A stretch of 64,000 nt of DNA, taken from the NCBI GenBank assembly GCA_961205875.1, contig OY540819.1, positions 746,501-810,500 on the forward strand, written 5' to 3'. Under the pieces are notes generated by a model. The model was not told the DNA's origin. It was given only the letters and a program-made list of their open reading frames with translations, and ran no database searches. A program made the translations under genes and the position numbers. Below, one piece after another: positions 45,231-57,226 of the stretch; within the stretch, counting starts at the first letter, position 1, and each line of letters starts with the position of its first letter. This stretch comes from Sialis fuliginosa. Lineage: Eukaryota > Arthropoda > Insecta > Megaloptera > Sialidae.

Positions 45231-47505
45231 ATTCAGGATTTCTTAAATTATTTTAAGAGTAAATTAAAAAATAATTGTTAACTAACCTAGGTTAAATATA
45301 CTAACAATTTTTTATTTATTTAATTACATTAAAAAACATTTTTTGATATTATATGAAATCACTGATTTTAAGTTAATAAAAGTTAGCAATTTTGTACGAT
45401 GTTTTTAATATTAAAAAGAAAACATTGAAATTGAATTCTCTTATAAAATTTAAGTTGCTGTTTATAAGCATGTAACATGTATGCAATGACCTGTCAGTTG
45501 AAAGATTCTAAATGAAAATTTTCTAATAATTAGAAAAAGGAAAACAAACGATATTTTTAATAAAATAACGTTTGATTAATTATGGTTAAGACTTATTTAT
45601 ATATAATAAACTAATTTTAAATCAATCTCAAGTTTAAATGAAATATAAAACGTAAATAAAGAATTTTAAAAATGTAATTTTTAAATTTCGCGGCAGATGC
45701 GCGCGCATATTAGAGCTATCTAAAACCATTTGACATATCAGATCAGTGCTTGGACAGGTTAATAAGTTTAATTAATTATTTTAATTGATTAGTGTTTTAA
45801 ATATAAGATTTTCAAAGTAGGGAATGTGTTATATAAATGTCAAAGTGTTTTATTATATTATTAGGTATTATATAAATAAGTATATTGTTTTGTACATAAA
45901 TAATTCTAAAAAGTGTTTGGTGATTTTCAGTGACTTGATAACTGTGTTTGTTATAATATATTTATTTTATTTAATCATAAGAAAAAGGAACACGGTTTTT
46001 TGTTAATAATTTAGTTCAGTAATCAGTATGTATATTTAAAATGTTATATCTTAACATTTATTTCTTAAATGCAGCTGTTTTTATAGTTTTGTAAAACAAT
46101 TTACAGTAGCCGACGGGGTTGAATTATAAAAACAAATTTTATTCATAATATTTGTGCATTATTTTATTATAAAAAACATTATAAATGTTAGATTTTCAAA
46201 GTACAAAGTATGTAATTTTGTATTAAAATATCTCATATGCTGTATATTTTTTATTATCTTAATAAAATCAAAAAAAAAGTTTATTGACATAGAATTTTTT
46301 TGATCTTTTTAATTTTTTCAGAGGTGATTTATTTTATCTTATTGTTAGCAATTTATTCAGGATTTCTTGAATTATTTTTAGTGTAGCTAGGTACCTATGT
46401 AATTGCATTACAAAATAATTTTTATTTTTTGACATATTTTATAATTTTTGTAAATTAAATTTCATTAATAAATTAAAGAACATACATATATGAAATTACT
46501 CTTTTTAAGTTAATACAAATTGTTAGCAATTTTGTACGATGTTTTTAAAACAGAAAATAATTAAAAAGAAAATATTGATATTGCATTCTCTTATAAAATC
46601 ATAAATATGTTAAGTTGCCTGTTTATAAGCATGTAACATGTATGCAATAATCTGTCAGTTGGAAGATTCTAAATGAATGTTTTCTAATAATCAGAAAAAG
46701 GAAAACAAACGATATTTTTAATAAAATAACGTTTGATTAATTATGGTTAAGACTTATTTATATATAATAAACTAATTTTAAATCAATCTCAAGTTTAAAT
46801 GAAATATAAAACGTAAATAAAGAATTTTAAAAATGTAATTTTTAAATTTCGCGGCAGATGCGCGCGCATATTACAGCTATCTAAAACCGTTTGACATATT
46901 ATCAGATCAGTGCTTAGACAGGTTAATAAGTTTAATTAATTATTTTAATTGATTAGTGTTTTAAATATAAGATTTTCAAAGTAGGGAATGTGTTATATAA
47001 ATGTCAAAGTGTTTTATTATATTATTATTATATAAATAAGTATATTGTTTTGTACATAAATAATTCAAAAAAAAAGTGTTTGGTGATTTTCAGTGACTTG
47101 ATAACCGTGTTTGTTATAATATATTTATTTTATTTAATTATAAGAAAAAGACACGGTTATTTGTTAATAATTTAGTTCAGTAATCAGTATGTATATTTAA
47201 AATGTTATATCTTAACATTTATTTCTTAAATGCAGCTGTTTTTATAGTTTCGTAAAACAATTTACAGTAGCCGACGGCGGTGAATTATAAAAACAAATTT
47301 TATTTATAATATTTGTGCATTATTTTATAATAACAAACTTTATAAATGTTAGATTTTCAAAGTACAGAATATGTAATTAAATTTAGTGTTAAAATATCTG
47401 ATACTTATGCTGTATATTTTTTATTATCTTGATAAAAAAAAAGTTTATTGACATTGATGAATTTTTTTGATCTTAATACTTTTTTCAGAGGTGAATTATT
47501 TTATA
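45231..47505. repeat. Direct tandem duplication of about 1.15 kb
   Basis: Unit 1 (45231 to about 46335) and unit 2 (46355 to about 47505) share ATTCAGGATTTCTT, TATATATAATAAACTAATTT, TTCGCGGCAGATGCGCGCGC, GATCAGTGCTT and CAGTAGCCGACGG in the same order. Offsets of 1124 at the start and 1161 in the middle show indels. Short frames at 45824 and 46990 correspond but differ by small indels, so they are probably not protein coding. Confidence 0.85.
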
Positions 47506-48147
47506 TATTATTAATATTTAACACAACATGCAATATCACAATTGAAAAATTTAATAAAATGGTTATTATTAAAGAACATTAGTTGATTTAATTTGTTAAA
47601 CAAAAAATTTACACCTGTTATTTTTTAATATCAAACAAAATATAAAGAAAGCATAAACATCATATACATAATTAAAATAAAATACTAAAATCATTTGTTC
47701 CATTAGAAAATAAAAAAATTAAAATATTAAAAATATCGACTTAAAATAATCGTAACTGATTATGAATCTCGATTCATCACGTACAAAATACATCGAAACA
47801 CATTTATACCAATTATTCACAGAATACAATAGAAGTTAAATCTGGCAATGCTGCAAGATGCTAAGAATTACTCAGAATAAAAGAAAATATACAAACGGAT
47901 GCTTATGATGCGGTAAACTAAATGGTATATCTTAGGTCGCTAAATGGTTGTTAATGAAAGGAGTCTAAAAAGCAATGAATGAAATAAAAAAAATGAATTT
48001 TGACTTTTTTTGAAACAAAATGTCATATTTGTGAAGCGTTGATCATCCTCTTTAATATACTTCAAAAATTTTAATTCTAGTCCAGCCCGTTCAAATGACG
48101 CGAAATCTTTGGTTTATGAAAGGATGCTAGTTTGATAGTGTGATTTA
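47506..48147. other. Stretch with no supported gene
   Basis: AT-rich spacer ending in the TA microsatellite (48148-48172) where PLE-B begins. Nothing could be supported. Confidence 0.4.
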
Positions 48148-48608
48148 AATATATATATATATATATATATATTCGTATTCATATATATGACCATTATTCT
48201 TGATAATATTTAACATACCATTTCTAGGGGTTTTTATTAAAGGTCAAAAAATAATTAAATACCAAAATATAGTTCCAATCATATTTAATTATCAGCGCTT
48301 TTTTTTATAATTTTCGACAATTTTTTGTCTTCATCAGAATTGGACAAACATAATTCTATAAGAAATATACATAAATGAGCAAAAAACATAATTAGATGAC
48401 TAGATATTAACAGATTACAAATATTTTTTAAGAAAACTTACTCTTTAAATAGTTAAATGTGTACAAATATGCAGGTACAAATCCATGCGTATTACATCAA
48501 AAATCCATTTTAAATTTAACAAAAGAGAAATATAACCATGTTGATGTGAATTTAAAACTGATAAAATCATTGCAAACATTTTTTTAAAAACATATAAAAC
48601 TTAAACTG

Positions 48609-49148
48609 TATGGTTATAATAATTATAATAATAAAAAAAATGGTAATATTCTGGCTGTTGCAGATTGTTCCAATTATCTCGGTGACGATCAATTTTATTT
48701 TTCTTTCCCGTATATACCTATTTTATCTGAAAAAATAAAAAAGGTTACTTCTGGACATAATATTAAGATGATTAACAAAAATAATTACACTACAAAAATT
48801 TTTTACTCTAAATTAAAAAATAATACTGAAAAAATGAAATGTTCTAATGTTATTTATAAACTTAAATGTTCGTGTGATTATTCTTACTTAGGGCAATCTA
48901 AACAATACTTACAAAAGAGAATCAACAGTCATAAGTATGCTAAAAATGAAGTTACCGCATTACGTACTCACATACAACAGACTGGTCACGAAGTTAAATA
49001 TGAGGATGTGGAAATTTTAGATTTTCAACCTAATTTAAAAAAAAGATTACTTAGTGAATCGTTACATATCTTAAAAGAACCTAAATGTCTAAACTCTAGA
49101 GAAAATCTAAATCACCTAAAGGAATCATACCTGAATTTAATTAAGTAA
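48609..49148 (+). pseudogene. 5'-truncated PLE-B ORF tail (GIY-YIG domain)
   Basis: A continuous frame from GYNNYNN through the endonuclease to the stop at 49146-49148. Here codon 48633-48635 is AAA, where the full copy has TAA (52172-52174). It contains CSNVIYKLKCSCDYSYLGQS and KEPKCLNSRENLNHL. It has no start codon of its own and represents the truncated leading unit usual in Penelope insertions. Confidence 0.85.
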
Positions 49149-49837
49149 TATTTCCTCCTGGTTTGTTGTATTGTTCCCCAGTTGTTTATGATTGTTTCTT
49201 TTTTCATTTTTGATTGTTTTAGGTTTTTGGGTAGTTTTTGGTATTTTCATATTATCCTCTTGTTTTGAAATTTCTAGGTTACCTTTTGGTTTGTGGATGA
49301 CATTTAACATAGATGAAATTTTGTTTCCATAGATAAAAATATAAAACAAAACTAATGTAACAATTTTGTAATACTGGTGTTTTACTTGAAACACTAGTAA
49401 TCTTATTTTTTCTTTTTTGTCTGTTACTTATATTGATATTTGTAACTAGATTTAAGTTTAATAGTTGTTTTATCGTGTTATATTGCGTTTTATCTTATTA
49501 TAAATTTGCGTTTCATCAGAGTATAATGTGATAAAAAAAGAAAATTTTTTAATTTTAAATTGTTTTTAATACTATGTTTAAGTTTTATATGTTTTTAAAA
49601 AAATGTTTGCAATGATTTTATCAGTTTTAAATTCACATCAACATGGTTATATTTCTCTTTTGTTAAATTTAAAATGGATTTTTGATGTAATACGCATGGA
49701 TTTGTACCTGCATATTTGTACACATTTAACTATTTAAAGAGTAAGTTTTCTTAAAAAATATTTGTAATCTGTTAATATCTAGTCATCTAATTATGTTTTT
49801 TGCTCATTTATGTATATTTCTTATAGAATTATGTTTG

Positions 49838-49912
49838 TCCAATTCTGATGAAGACAAAAAATTGTCGAAAATTATAAAAAAAAGCGCTGATAATTAAATA
49901 TGATTGGAACTA
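49838..49912 (+). ncRNA. Hammerhead-like motif in PLE-B repeat
   Basis: CTGATGA (49845-49851), one A, stem II GACAA/TTGTC, GAAA (49867-49870), stem III AATTAT/ATAATT, triplet UUA (cleavage expected after 49896), and stem I with AATT/AAT plus an outer CCAAT/ATTGG pairing. Identical copies are at 53377-53452 (plus) and 48270-48346 (minus). Stem III differs from PLE-A by compensating bases. Confidence 0.55.
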
Positions 49913-49987
49913 TATTTTGGTATTTAATTATTTTTTGACCTTTAATAAAAACCCCTAGAAATGGTATGTTAAATATTATCAAGAATA

Positions 49988-52687
49988 ATGGTCATATATA
50001 TGAATACGAATATAAAAATCACTGGGGATGATAAGTGTAATATGAACTCTCTACTTAACAAATATAAAAATGAAGACATCCAAGAAAGTTTAAAACAAGT
50101 AAGAAAATTATATTGTGCAAAGGCAAGACTAGATATAAAAAAATTCTTCCTAATTAGTTGTAAAAAGAACAATGTTTTCCCTAAATTTATGAATAGTAAA
50201 TTTGATAATAAAAAGAACTTTATTTCTTTAAATAATAATAGCAATAAGCATAGATATAACAATATTTTAAATAATTTTAAATACAAACTATTAAATTTGT
50301 TGATATCAGAAACCTTTAGTAATTTAAAAAATAACAAAAATTGTATTAATGAATGTCATAGTTTGCTAAAACAATTTCTTACGATATCTGATTTACAACA
50401 GGTTTTTTTCATTGAAAGTTCTATTTATCAGTTTACTTATTATAAATCGTTTAATGTTGTCATAAATAAATTTAATAAATTGAAGTCTGAAGCCATGGTT
50501 AATGAAAACCAGTATATTAATAATTGTATCAATAGTTCCAAACAGATTATAGATAACTATAATAATAATAAAAAAAATAAAAATTTGATAATTAGCAATA
50601 ACCATGCCTCTAACTATGTTACCAATTGTAACAACAAATATAACTGTAAGCTACCAAAAGATATTGAATTTAACCCTCTTATACACAATGAAGAAAATTT
50701 TGTTGTTAACTTAACCTCTAACAAGATACCAGATAATATTTACAATTTATTAAAACTTGGATCAAACTTCAATTTACCCTATAATAATAAAAATCTTCCT
50801 ATCAATGATATGATAATTTCATTTGAATATGGTATTGACAACCTAGATGAAAATGAAAAAAACCTAATTAGAAATAAATTTATTTTTAATGTTAATCAGT
50901 ACAAGGATAATATGAAAAACAACAATTTTTTGAATAGTAAATATAATGTTTCTCTAATTAAAGATGTTTCTAATGCTAAAAAGTTTTTTAAGGAAAATAA
51001 AAATATCAAAGTTATTCGTGCTGATAAAACTAATAAAACTGTGTTGATTGATAGTGAAGATTATGATAAAAAAATGTATGAGCTGTTAGATGATGGTGAA
51101 ACATATCTTAAAATCCATAGAGACCCCACTAATATTTTCCAGAACAGAAATAATAACATAATTCAAAAATTTTATGAAAAGGGTTATATTGATCAGAATT
51201 TATGTAACCAACTTAAAGTGCATAATAGTACTCCTCCACAAATTTATGGGTTGATAAAATTGCATAAAGAAAATAATCCTGTCAGACCAATTGTTGCTTC
51301 ATATAATAGTCCACAACAAAAATTGTCAAAATTTTTCTCTGATATTTTAAAAAATATTACGTACAATAATAATACCGTGAGAGATTCATGGGAATTCCAT
51401 GAATTTGTTAATGATTTTCATATACCTAACAATTATAAATTAATCTCACTTGATGTTAAATCCTTATTTACTAACATACCTATTGATACTACAATAGAGA
51501 TTATCTCCAATAAATGGGAAGAAATAAAAAAATACACTAATATAGAGAAGGAGGATTTCATTGATGGTTTAAAATTTTGTTGCAATACTTCATATTTCCA
51601 GTTTAAAAATCAATTTTATTCACAAATTTATGGAGCTCCTATGGGTTCATCTCTATCTGTTGTTTTAGCTGATATTATTATGAACGAACTACAAGATTCT
51701 GTTTTGAAAAGAGTTGATTTTGAGATCCCTTTTTTTAAAAGATATGTGGATGACATCATTACAGCAATACCCTCGGATAAAATTGAAACTTTATGCAATA
51801 GCTTTAATTCTTTTCATAATAAATTACAATTTACATATGAACTTGAAAATCAAAATAGAGAAATTAGTTTTTTAGATATAAAAATTTTGGTTAATAAACA
51901 TAATAAAGTTGAAACCATATGGTATACTAAACCCACTTGGTCTGCTAGGTATTTGAACTACAATTCTAATTCTTCCATTGAACATAAACGAAATGTTATT
52001 ACAGCTATTTTAGACCGGGCTATAAAATTCACTAATATTAAATTTAGAAGTCAAATACTTAACAAAGTTTACAATATTTTCTTACTAAATGGTTACCCCA
52101 TTAATTTCCTTAAAAACACTATAAATAAAAGACTTAAAAGTATACTGTATGGTTATAATAATTATAATAATTAAAAAAATGGTAATATTCTGGCTGTTGC
52201 AGATTGTTCCAATTATCTCGGTGACGATCAATTTTATTTTTCTTTCCCGTATATACCTATTTTATCTGAAAAAATAAAAAAGGTTACTTCTGGACATAAT
52301 ATTAAGATGATTAACAAAAATAATTACACTACAAAAATTTTTTACTCTAAATTAAAAAATAATACTGAAAAAATGAAATGTTCTAATGTTATTTATAAAC
52401 TTAAATGTTCGTGTGATTATTCTTACTTAGGGCAATCTAAACAATACTTACAAAAGAGAATCAACAGTCATAAGTATGCTAAAAATGAAGTTACCGCATT
52501 ACGTACTCACATACAACAGACTGGTCACGAAGTTAAATATGAGGATGTGGAAATTTTAGATTTTCAACCTAATTTAAAAAAAAGATTACTTAGTGAATCG
52601 TTACATATCTTAAAAGAACCTAAATGTCTAAACTCTAGAGAAAATCTAAATCACCTAAAGGAATCATACCTGAATTTAATTAAGTAA
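49988..52687 (+). pseudogene. PLE-B reverse transcriptase with GIY-YIG endonuclease, one in-frame stop
   Basis: The ATG lies in the terminal repeat (49988). About 899 codons run to the stop at 52685-52687, interrupted once by TAA at 52172-52174. Residues 1-300 are Asn/Lys-rich. RT motifs lie at about 487 (SLDVKSLFTNIP), 548 (GAPMGSSLSVV) and 584 (RYVDDII). The thumb-like region ends near 720. After the stop, the GIY-YIG domain (VIYKLKCSCDYSYLGQS, RINSHK, E in LSESLHIL, LNSRENL) follows in the same frame. The stop separates RT from endonuclease and is absent in the truncated sibling copy, so it arose after or during insertion. Confidence 0.92.
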
Positions 52688-52689
52688 TA

Positions 52690-53507
52690 TTTCCTCCTGG
52701 TTTGTTGTATTGTTCCCCAGTTGTTTATGATTGTTTCTTTTTTCATTTTTGATTGTTTTAGGTTTTTGGGTAGTTTTTGGTATTTTCATATTATCCTCTT
52801 GTTTTGAAATTTCTAGGTTACCTTTTGGTTTGTGGATGACATTTAACATAGATGAAATTTTGTTTCCATAGATAAAAATATAAAACAAAACTAATGTAAC
52901 AATTTTGTAATACTGGTGTTTTACTTGAAACACTAGTAATCTTATTTTTTCTTTTTTGTCTGTTACTTATATTGATATTTGTAACTAGATTTAAGTTTAA
53001 TAGTTGTTTTATCGTGTTATATTGCGTTTTATCTTATTATAAATTTGCGTTTCATCAGAGTATAATGTGATAAAAAAAGAAAATTTTTTAATTTTAAATT
53101 GTTTTTAATACTATGTTTAAGTTTTATATGTTTTTAAAAAAATGTTTGCAATGATTTTATCAGTTTTAAATTCACATCAACATGGTTATATTTCTCTTTT
53201 GTTAAATTTAAAATGGATTTTTGATGTAATACGCATGGATTTGTACCTGCATATTTGTACACATTTAACTATTTAAAGAGTAAGTTTTCTTAAAAAATAT
53301 TTGTAATCTGTTAATATCTAGTCATCTAATTATGTTTTTTGCTCATTTATGTATATTTCTTATAGAATTATGTTTGTCCAATTCTGATGAAGACAAAAAA
53401 TTGTCGAAAATTATAAAAAAAAGCGCTGATAATTAAATATGATTGGAACTATATTTTGGTATTTAATTATTTTTTGACCTTTAATAAAAACCCCTAGAAA
53501 TGGTATG

Positions 53508-53510
<3 letters not shown>
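52690..53510 (+). repeat. PLE-B downstream pseudo-LTR
   Basis: Matches 49150-49970 (offset 3539). It ends GAAATGGTATGTTA before a long TA tract. It includes a hammerhead-like motif with CTGATGA at 53384 and GAAA at 53406. Confidence 0.88.
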
Positions 53511-53585
<75 letters not shown>

Positions 53586-53588
53586 AAG

Positions 53589-53627
<39 letters not shown>
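53511..53627. repeat. TA microsatellite, interrupted
   Basis: About 70 bases of TA, then TGTTGAAGTATTA, then about 35 more bases of TA. It joins the end of PLE-B to a palindromic derivative of PLE-A. Confidence 0.95.
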
Positions 53628-53629
<2 letters not shown>

Positions 53630-53880
53630 AATATACCTATTTTGTAGGGGTTTTTTTTAGGTCAAAATATTAATTAAAGAACTAAACCAATGTTCAAATC
53701 ATTTTAATTAATAGCGCTTATTTTAATTTTCAACAAAATGTTGAAAATTAAAATAAGCGCTATTAATTAAAATGATTTGAACATTGGTTTAGTTCTTTAA
53801 TTAATATTTTGACCTAAAAAAAACCCCTACAAAATAGGTATATTTAAATAATATCAAGATGGTCATATATATGAATACTA
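53628..53880. mobile_element. Palindromic mini-derivative of PLE-A terminal repeats
   Basis: The left half (53628-53734) is the outer end of the PLE-A repeat in one orientation (AGGGGTTTTTTTTAGGTCAA). The right half (53737-53880) is the same in reverse and extends to the ATGAATACTAATA tip. The symmetry centre (TTTTCAACAAAATGTTGAAA) lies within the loop of the hammerhead-like stem II. No coding part remains. TA tracts flank both ends. Confidence 0.88.
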
Positions 53881-54829
53881 ATATATATATATATATATTT
53901 TGTTTAATATAAATGATAAAGATAAATGACCATTTTATATTATTTTGATGATTGTATTTATATGGGATTGTAAGGTCAAATAAAAATATTTTTATATTTG
54001 AAGTAGAAGCATATAAAATTAGCGCTTTATTGTTATTTTTTTTCGGAATATTTACAATATCATTCCATCCTCAGTGCATACATCCTTAGTAATTATACAT
54101 TTAAATTTATAGCTAAAAAATTAAATTAATACAATATAATTGAATGTTTAAAAACTTATTTTCATTAACTTACTTGGTAAATCACAATTATTGTATAAAC
54201 TAAACATTATGGTCAGGTACATTTTTATATTTGTAGTAAAAATTTTAAAAATTATTAAAATTTTCTTGATTATAATATAGTATTATTTAAGATATTAAAA
54301 ACTTATTGATAAAATAACATGTTGGTTATGAAGATGATTTAAGATATTGCACAAAAATAATATAAGTTAAAATATTAAAAAGAAATGTGTTGTTACATTT
54401 TTTGGATTATTGTAAGGTGCATACTTGTTATTATAAAATAGAAGTGTATATTTAACAACATAGAAAAGAAAAATCTAATAATATAGGAATGTTATAGTGA
54501 CATAACTATAAAGTTGGTAGTTTTGGAAACATATGTTGTGGGAATATTCAAGTCTATGGAAATGTCAACATTAAGCATTACTTAACCTAAAAAATTTCTT
54601 AAATTAAGTTATAATATTTATCATGACAAAGTCAACAAGAAAAAACAAAATCGTATATAACATTCAAACAAATGTAAAAGGTAGAAAACATTACAAGTTA
54701 AACAAAAGGAATAGGCCAAAAATGAGAAAAATAAGATATTTTAAACAGATAAAGAGGAAAAAGAAAAACAAAAATGGAAAGATATAAAACATCAAAAAAA
54801 TTTTTTTTTATGTATAAAGATGGCTATAA

Positions 54830-55827
54830 TATATTACAATAAAATTGTTTGAGGTGATCAATATTGGTACGAGTATTAATACTATTGTTGTCTATAATTA
54901 TATGTAGGCTTTCACTGATTAATATTTTTTTTAAGGAGTTTTGAGTATCTAAGATAGTGGTGTTATCATAGTCAAACGAGTGTTTATATTGGTTGATATG
55001 GTTTTTTAAAGAAGTATTTTATGATTTCTGATATTTGTGCCCATTTAATCTATTGTGGAGGTATTGTTTAGTTTGTCCGACGTAGTTTTTTTCACAGTCC
55101 AGGCATTTAATGTTATATATGATGTTTGACCGTTTATCTTTTTCAACAGGTGATTTTAATTTTGAATAAATTTTTTTTGTGGTATTATAGTTCTTATGTA
55201 TTAATTTTAAATTGGATTCTTTACAAATATTCTTTAATTTATCAGAAACTATTGGTATATATGGAAAAGAGAAATAAGTGGTAGGGTTTTCAGTTAAGTC
55301 ATTATTACTGTTATTATTATTTAAGTTATTATTAATTATTGTTTCAGAGTTAACATTTAAATAAAAGTGTTTTATTCTTTGGTTAATAGTTTTTGTTATT
55401 TAAGAAAATATGATATATTTTATTAATGATTTCAAGTTTGTATTTGGCGTGGGTAAATTTTAAAGCTCTATCTATGACTGCATGTATGACGTTTCTTTTA
55501 TATTGTAGGGGAGAGAAGGAGTTATAACTTAGATATCTACTGGACCATACCTTTTTTGTGTACCAAATTGTTTCAATACAATTATCATTGTTTACAATTA
55601 ATTTAATATCAAGAAAAGAAATAGATCTAGTTTGGTCTTCAGTTTCATATGTAAATTGAATTCTTGGATGATAAGTATTAAATAAGTCAAGGGTATTATC
55701 AATTTCGTTTTCTGGTAGACAGGTAATTATATCATCAACATATCGTTTATAGAATGGTAATGTAAAAGGGATTTTACTAATAATTTTGTTTTGTAGGTCT
55801 TCCATGACAAGATCAGCGAGTATACCA
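54830..55827 (-). pseudogene. PLE-C RT/GIY-YIG remnant
   Basis: The minus strand encodes LADLVMEDLQNKI, RYVDDIITCLP, SISFLDIKLIV and ETIWYTKKVWSSRYLSYNS, which align with the second half of the A and B reverse transcriptases. After a break near 55383, the endonuclease follows (IIYNIKCLDCEKNYVGQTKQ), with a stop at 55021-55019. The first residues of the open frame (from 55874) come from the inverted terminal repeat, not from the original protein. Upstream RT motifs are missing. Confidence 0.85.
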
Positions 55828-55982
55828 GAGACAAATATAAAAATGTACCTGACCATAATGTTTAGTTTATACAATAATTGTGATTTACCAAGTAAGTTAA
55901 TGAAAATAAGTTTTTAAACATTCAATTATATTGTATTAATTTAATTTTTTAGCTATAAATTTAAATGTATAATTACTAAGGA

Positions 55983-56050
55983 TGTATGCACTGAGGATGG
56001 AATGATATTGTAAATATTCCGAAAAAATAACAATAAAGCGCTAATTTTTT
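55983..56050 (+). ncRNA. Hammerhead-like motif in PLE-C inverted repeat
   Basis: CTGAGGA (55991-55997), one T, stem GGAAT/ATTCC (5 bp), GAAA (56021-56024), then an A/T-rich stem III around AGCGCT. The same motif lies on the minus strand at 54074-54030. Stem I is weak in this copy. Confidence 0.4.
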
Positions 56051-56148
56051 ATGCTTCTACTTCAAATATAAAAATATTTTTATTTGAACTTACAATCCCA
56101 TATAAATACAATCATCAAAATATATATATAATTATATATATATGAGCA

Positions 56149-57226
56149 TGATATGCCCCCCCCTCACCGGACAATGAAATTTCGTCCGCCACGCACTGGA
56201 GAATCTTTTCAGCTGTCGAATGACATCTCGCCGGCGCTCCTAGCCCAAACGGATCACCGTCAAAACCCAAAACTAGGGTAAACCGCCATCCGAACGCGCC
56301 ACAATGTCAGTCCATCCTTCCTTAATGAAAGGGAGAAGGGTGAAGTTGCGAGTTGGCTCTCACCAACGAAGCGCATCCGTGGACGATATAAAGCCTCCCG
56401 ATTTTTTATGAAAAGTCAAGGGAACAAGTGCCCTACCAACCACTTGTACTAGTTCGTTCTATTGTAACATTCTATGTACAATTGCGACTGTCACATAGAA
56501 CTCTGCTGCCGAGCAAACCCAGGAAGCTCCCAGACCCGTTCCAGTGACGCTTTTTGAGGACTACTGCCGCCGAAGAAGACGTCCACCACCGGACGTTTGA
56601 GGACCACTGCCGCCGCCGAAGAAGACGTCCACCACCGGACGTTTGAGGACCACTGCCGCCGCCGAAGAAGACGTCCACCACCGGACGTTTGAGGACCACT
56701 GCCGCCGCCGAAGAAGACGTCCACCACCGGACGTTTGAGGACCACTGCCGCCGCCGAAAAAGACGTCCACCACCAGACGTTTGAGGACCACTGCCGTCGC
56801 CGAAGAAGACGTCCACCACCTCACGTTTGAGGACCACTGCCGACTCACGTGGAGGACCGCTGCCGCCGCCGAAGGAGACGCCCACCGCCTCACGTTTGAG
56901 GACCACTGCCGACCGCCGAAGGACGCCGCCCGCCACCTCACGTTTGAGGACCGCTGACGATCAGTCAGAGACGCCGCCGTACCCAAGGACGACCGCCGGA
57001 AGCCGCACGCCGAGGCCCGCCGACGAACGCCGACCGCTGACGGCTGCCACGAGACGCCCACGTTCACGGACGCCACGCCGGAATCCCCGTCGCCCCTTGC
57101 CGGAACGAGAAGAAACGACCCCCCCACGCCCATTCATCAAATAAACTTGTATAAAATAAAATAAAATTATTTTTTTATCCAGCCATTGTTTTTATTTCTC
57201 GCTATTATACATACGAGGGTATAACA
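56149..57226 (+). repeat. 5' LTR of gypsy-type element
   Basis: 1078 bp, TGATATGCCCCCCCC to GGGTATAACA. It matches the 3' LTR (61384-62461) throughout, as far as I can read. The upstream part carries a 46-bp tandem repeat. AATAAA at 57140 is a likely polyadenylation signal. Open frames within it result from the repeat and its GC-richness and are not genes. Confidence 0.95.
56565..56860. repeat. 46-bp tandem repeats inside the LTR
   Basis: The unit GAAGAAGACGTCCACCACCG plus ACGTTTGAGGACCACTGCC and GCC repeats starts at 56572, 56618, 56664, 56710 and so on, for about six copies, with degenerate ones after. 46 is not a multiple of 3, so each unit changes reading frame. The same array lies at 61800-62095 in the 3' LTR. 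CGACGTC-like sites recur in each unit. Confidence 0.92.

Larger units (their letters stand above)
48173..53510 (+). mobile_element. Penelope-like element B
   Basis: Order on the plus strand: inverted partial repeat (48175-48608), 5'-truncated partial copy (48609-49987, ORF tail plus terminal repeat), full ORF (49988-52687), and terminal repeat (52690-53510). TA tracts flank both ends (48148-48172 and 53511-53580). The two direct segments (48609-49987 and 52148 onward) are nearly identical. It is a second Penelope family member, about 90% similar to A in protein but with clearly different terminal repeats. Confidence 0.9.
53905..56118 (-). mobile_element. Penelope-like element C, 5' truncated
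   Basis: In coding direction (minus): an inverted partial terminal repeat (56118 to about 55828), a truncated RT-GIY-YIG remnant (about 55827-54830), and a terminal repeat (about 54800-53930). The inverted part mirrors 53940-54235 (GTACATTTTTATATTTGT shared). TA tracts lie outside both ends. It is a third family, diverged from A and B but with the same layout and an AGCGCT-containing hammerhead-like core. Confidence 0.85.

Noticed and set aside
45824-46006. Hydrophobic 60-residue frame as a small membrane protein
   Set aside because: Its counterpart at 46990-47175 has frame-altering small indels, and the AT-rich composition explains the hydrophobicity.
55829-55874. N-terminus of the PLE-C RT frame
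   Set aside because: These codons derive from the inverted terminal repeat joined to the truncated gene, not from the original protein.
56472-57144. Several 84-190-residue frames in the gypsy LTR on both strands
   Set aside because: They arise from a 46-bp GC-rich tandem repeat read in all frames and are duplicated exactly in the other LTR. No protein features.
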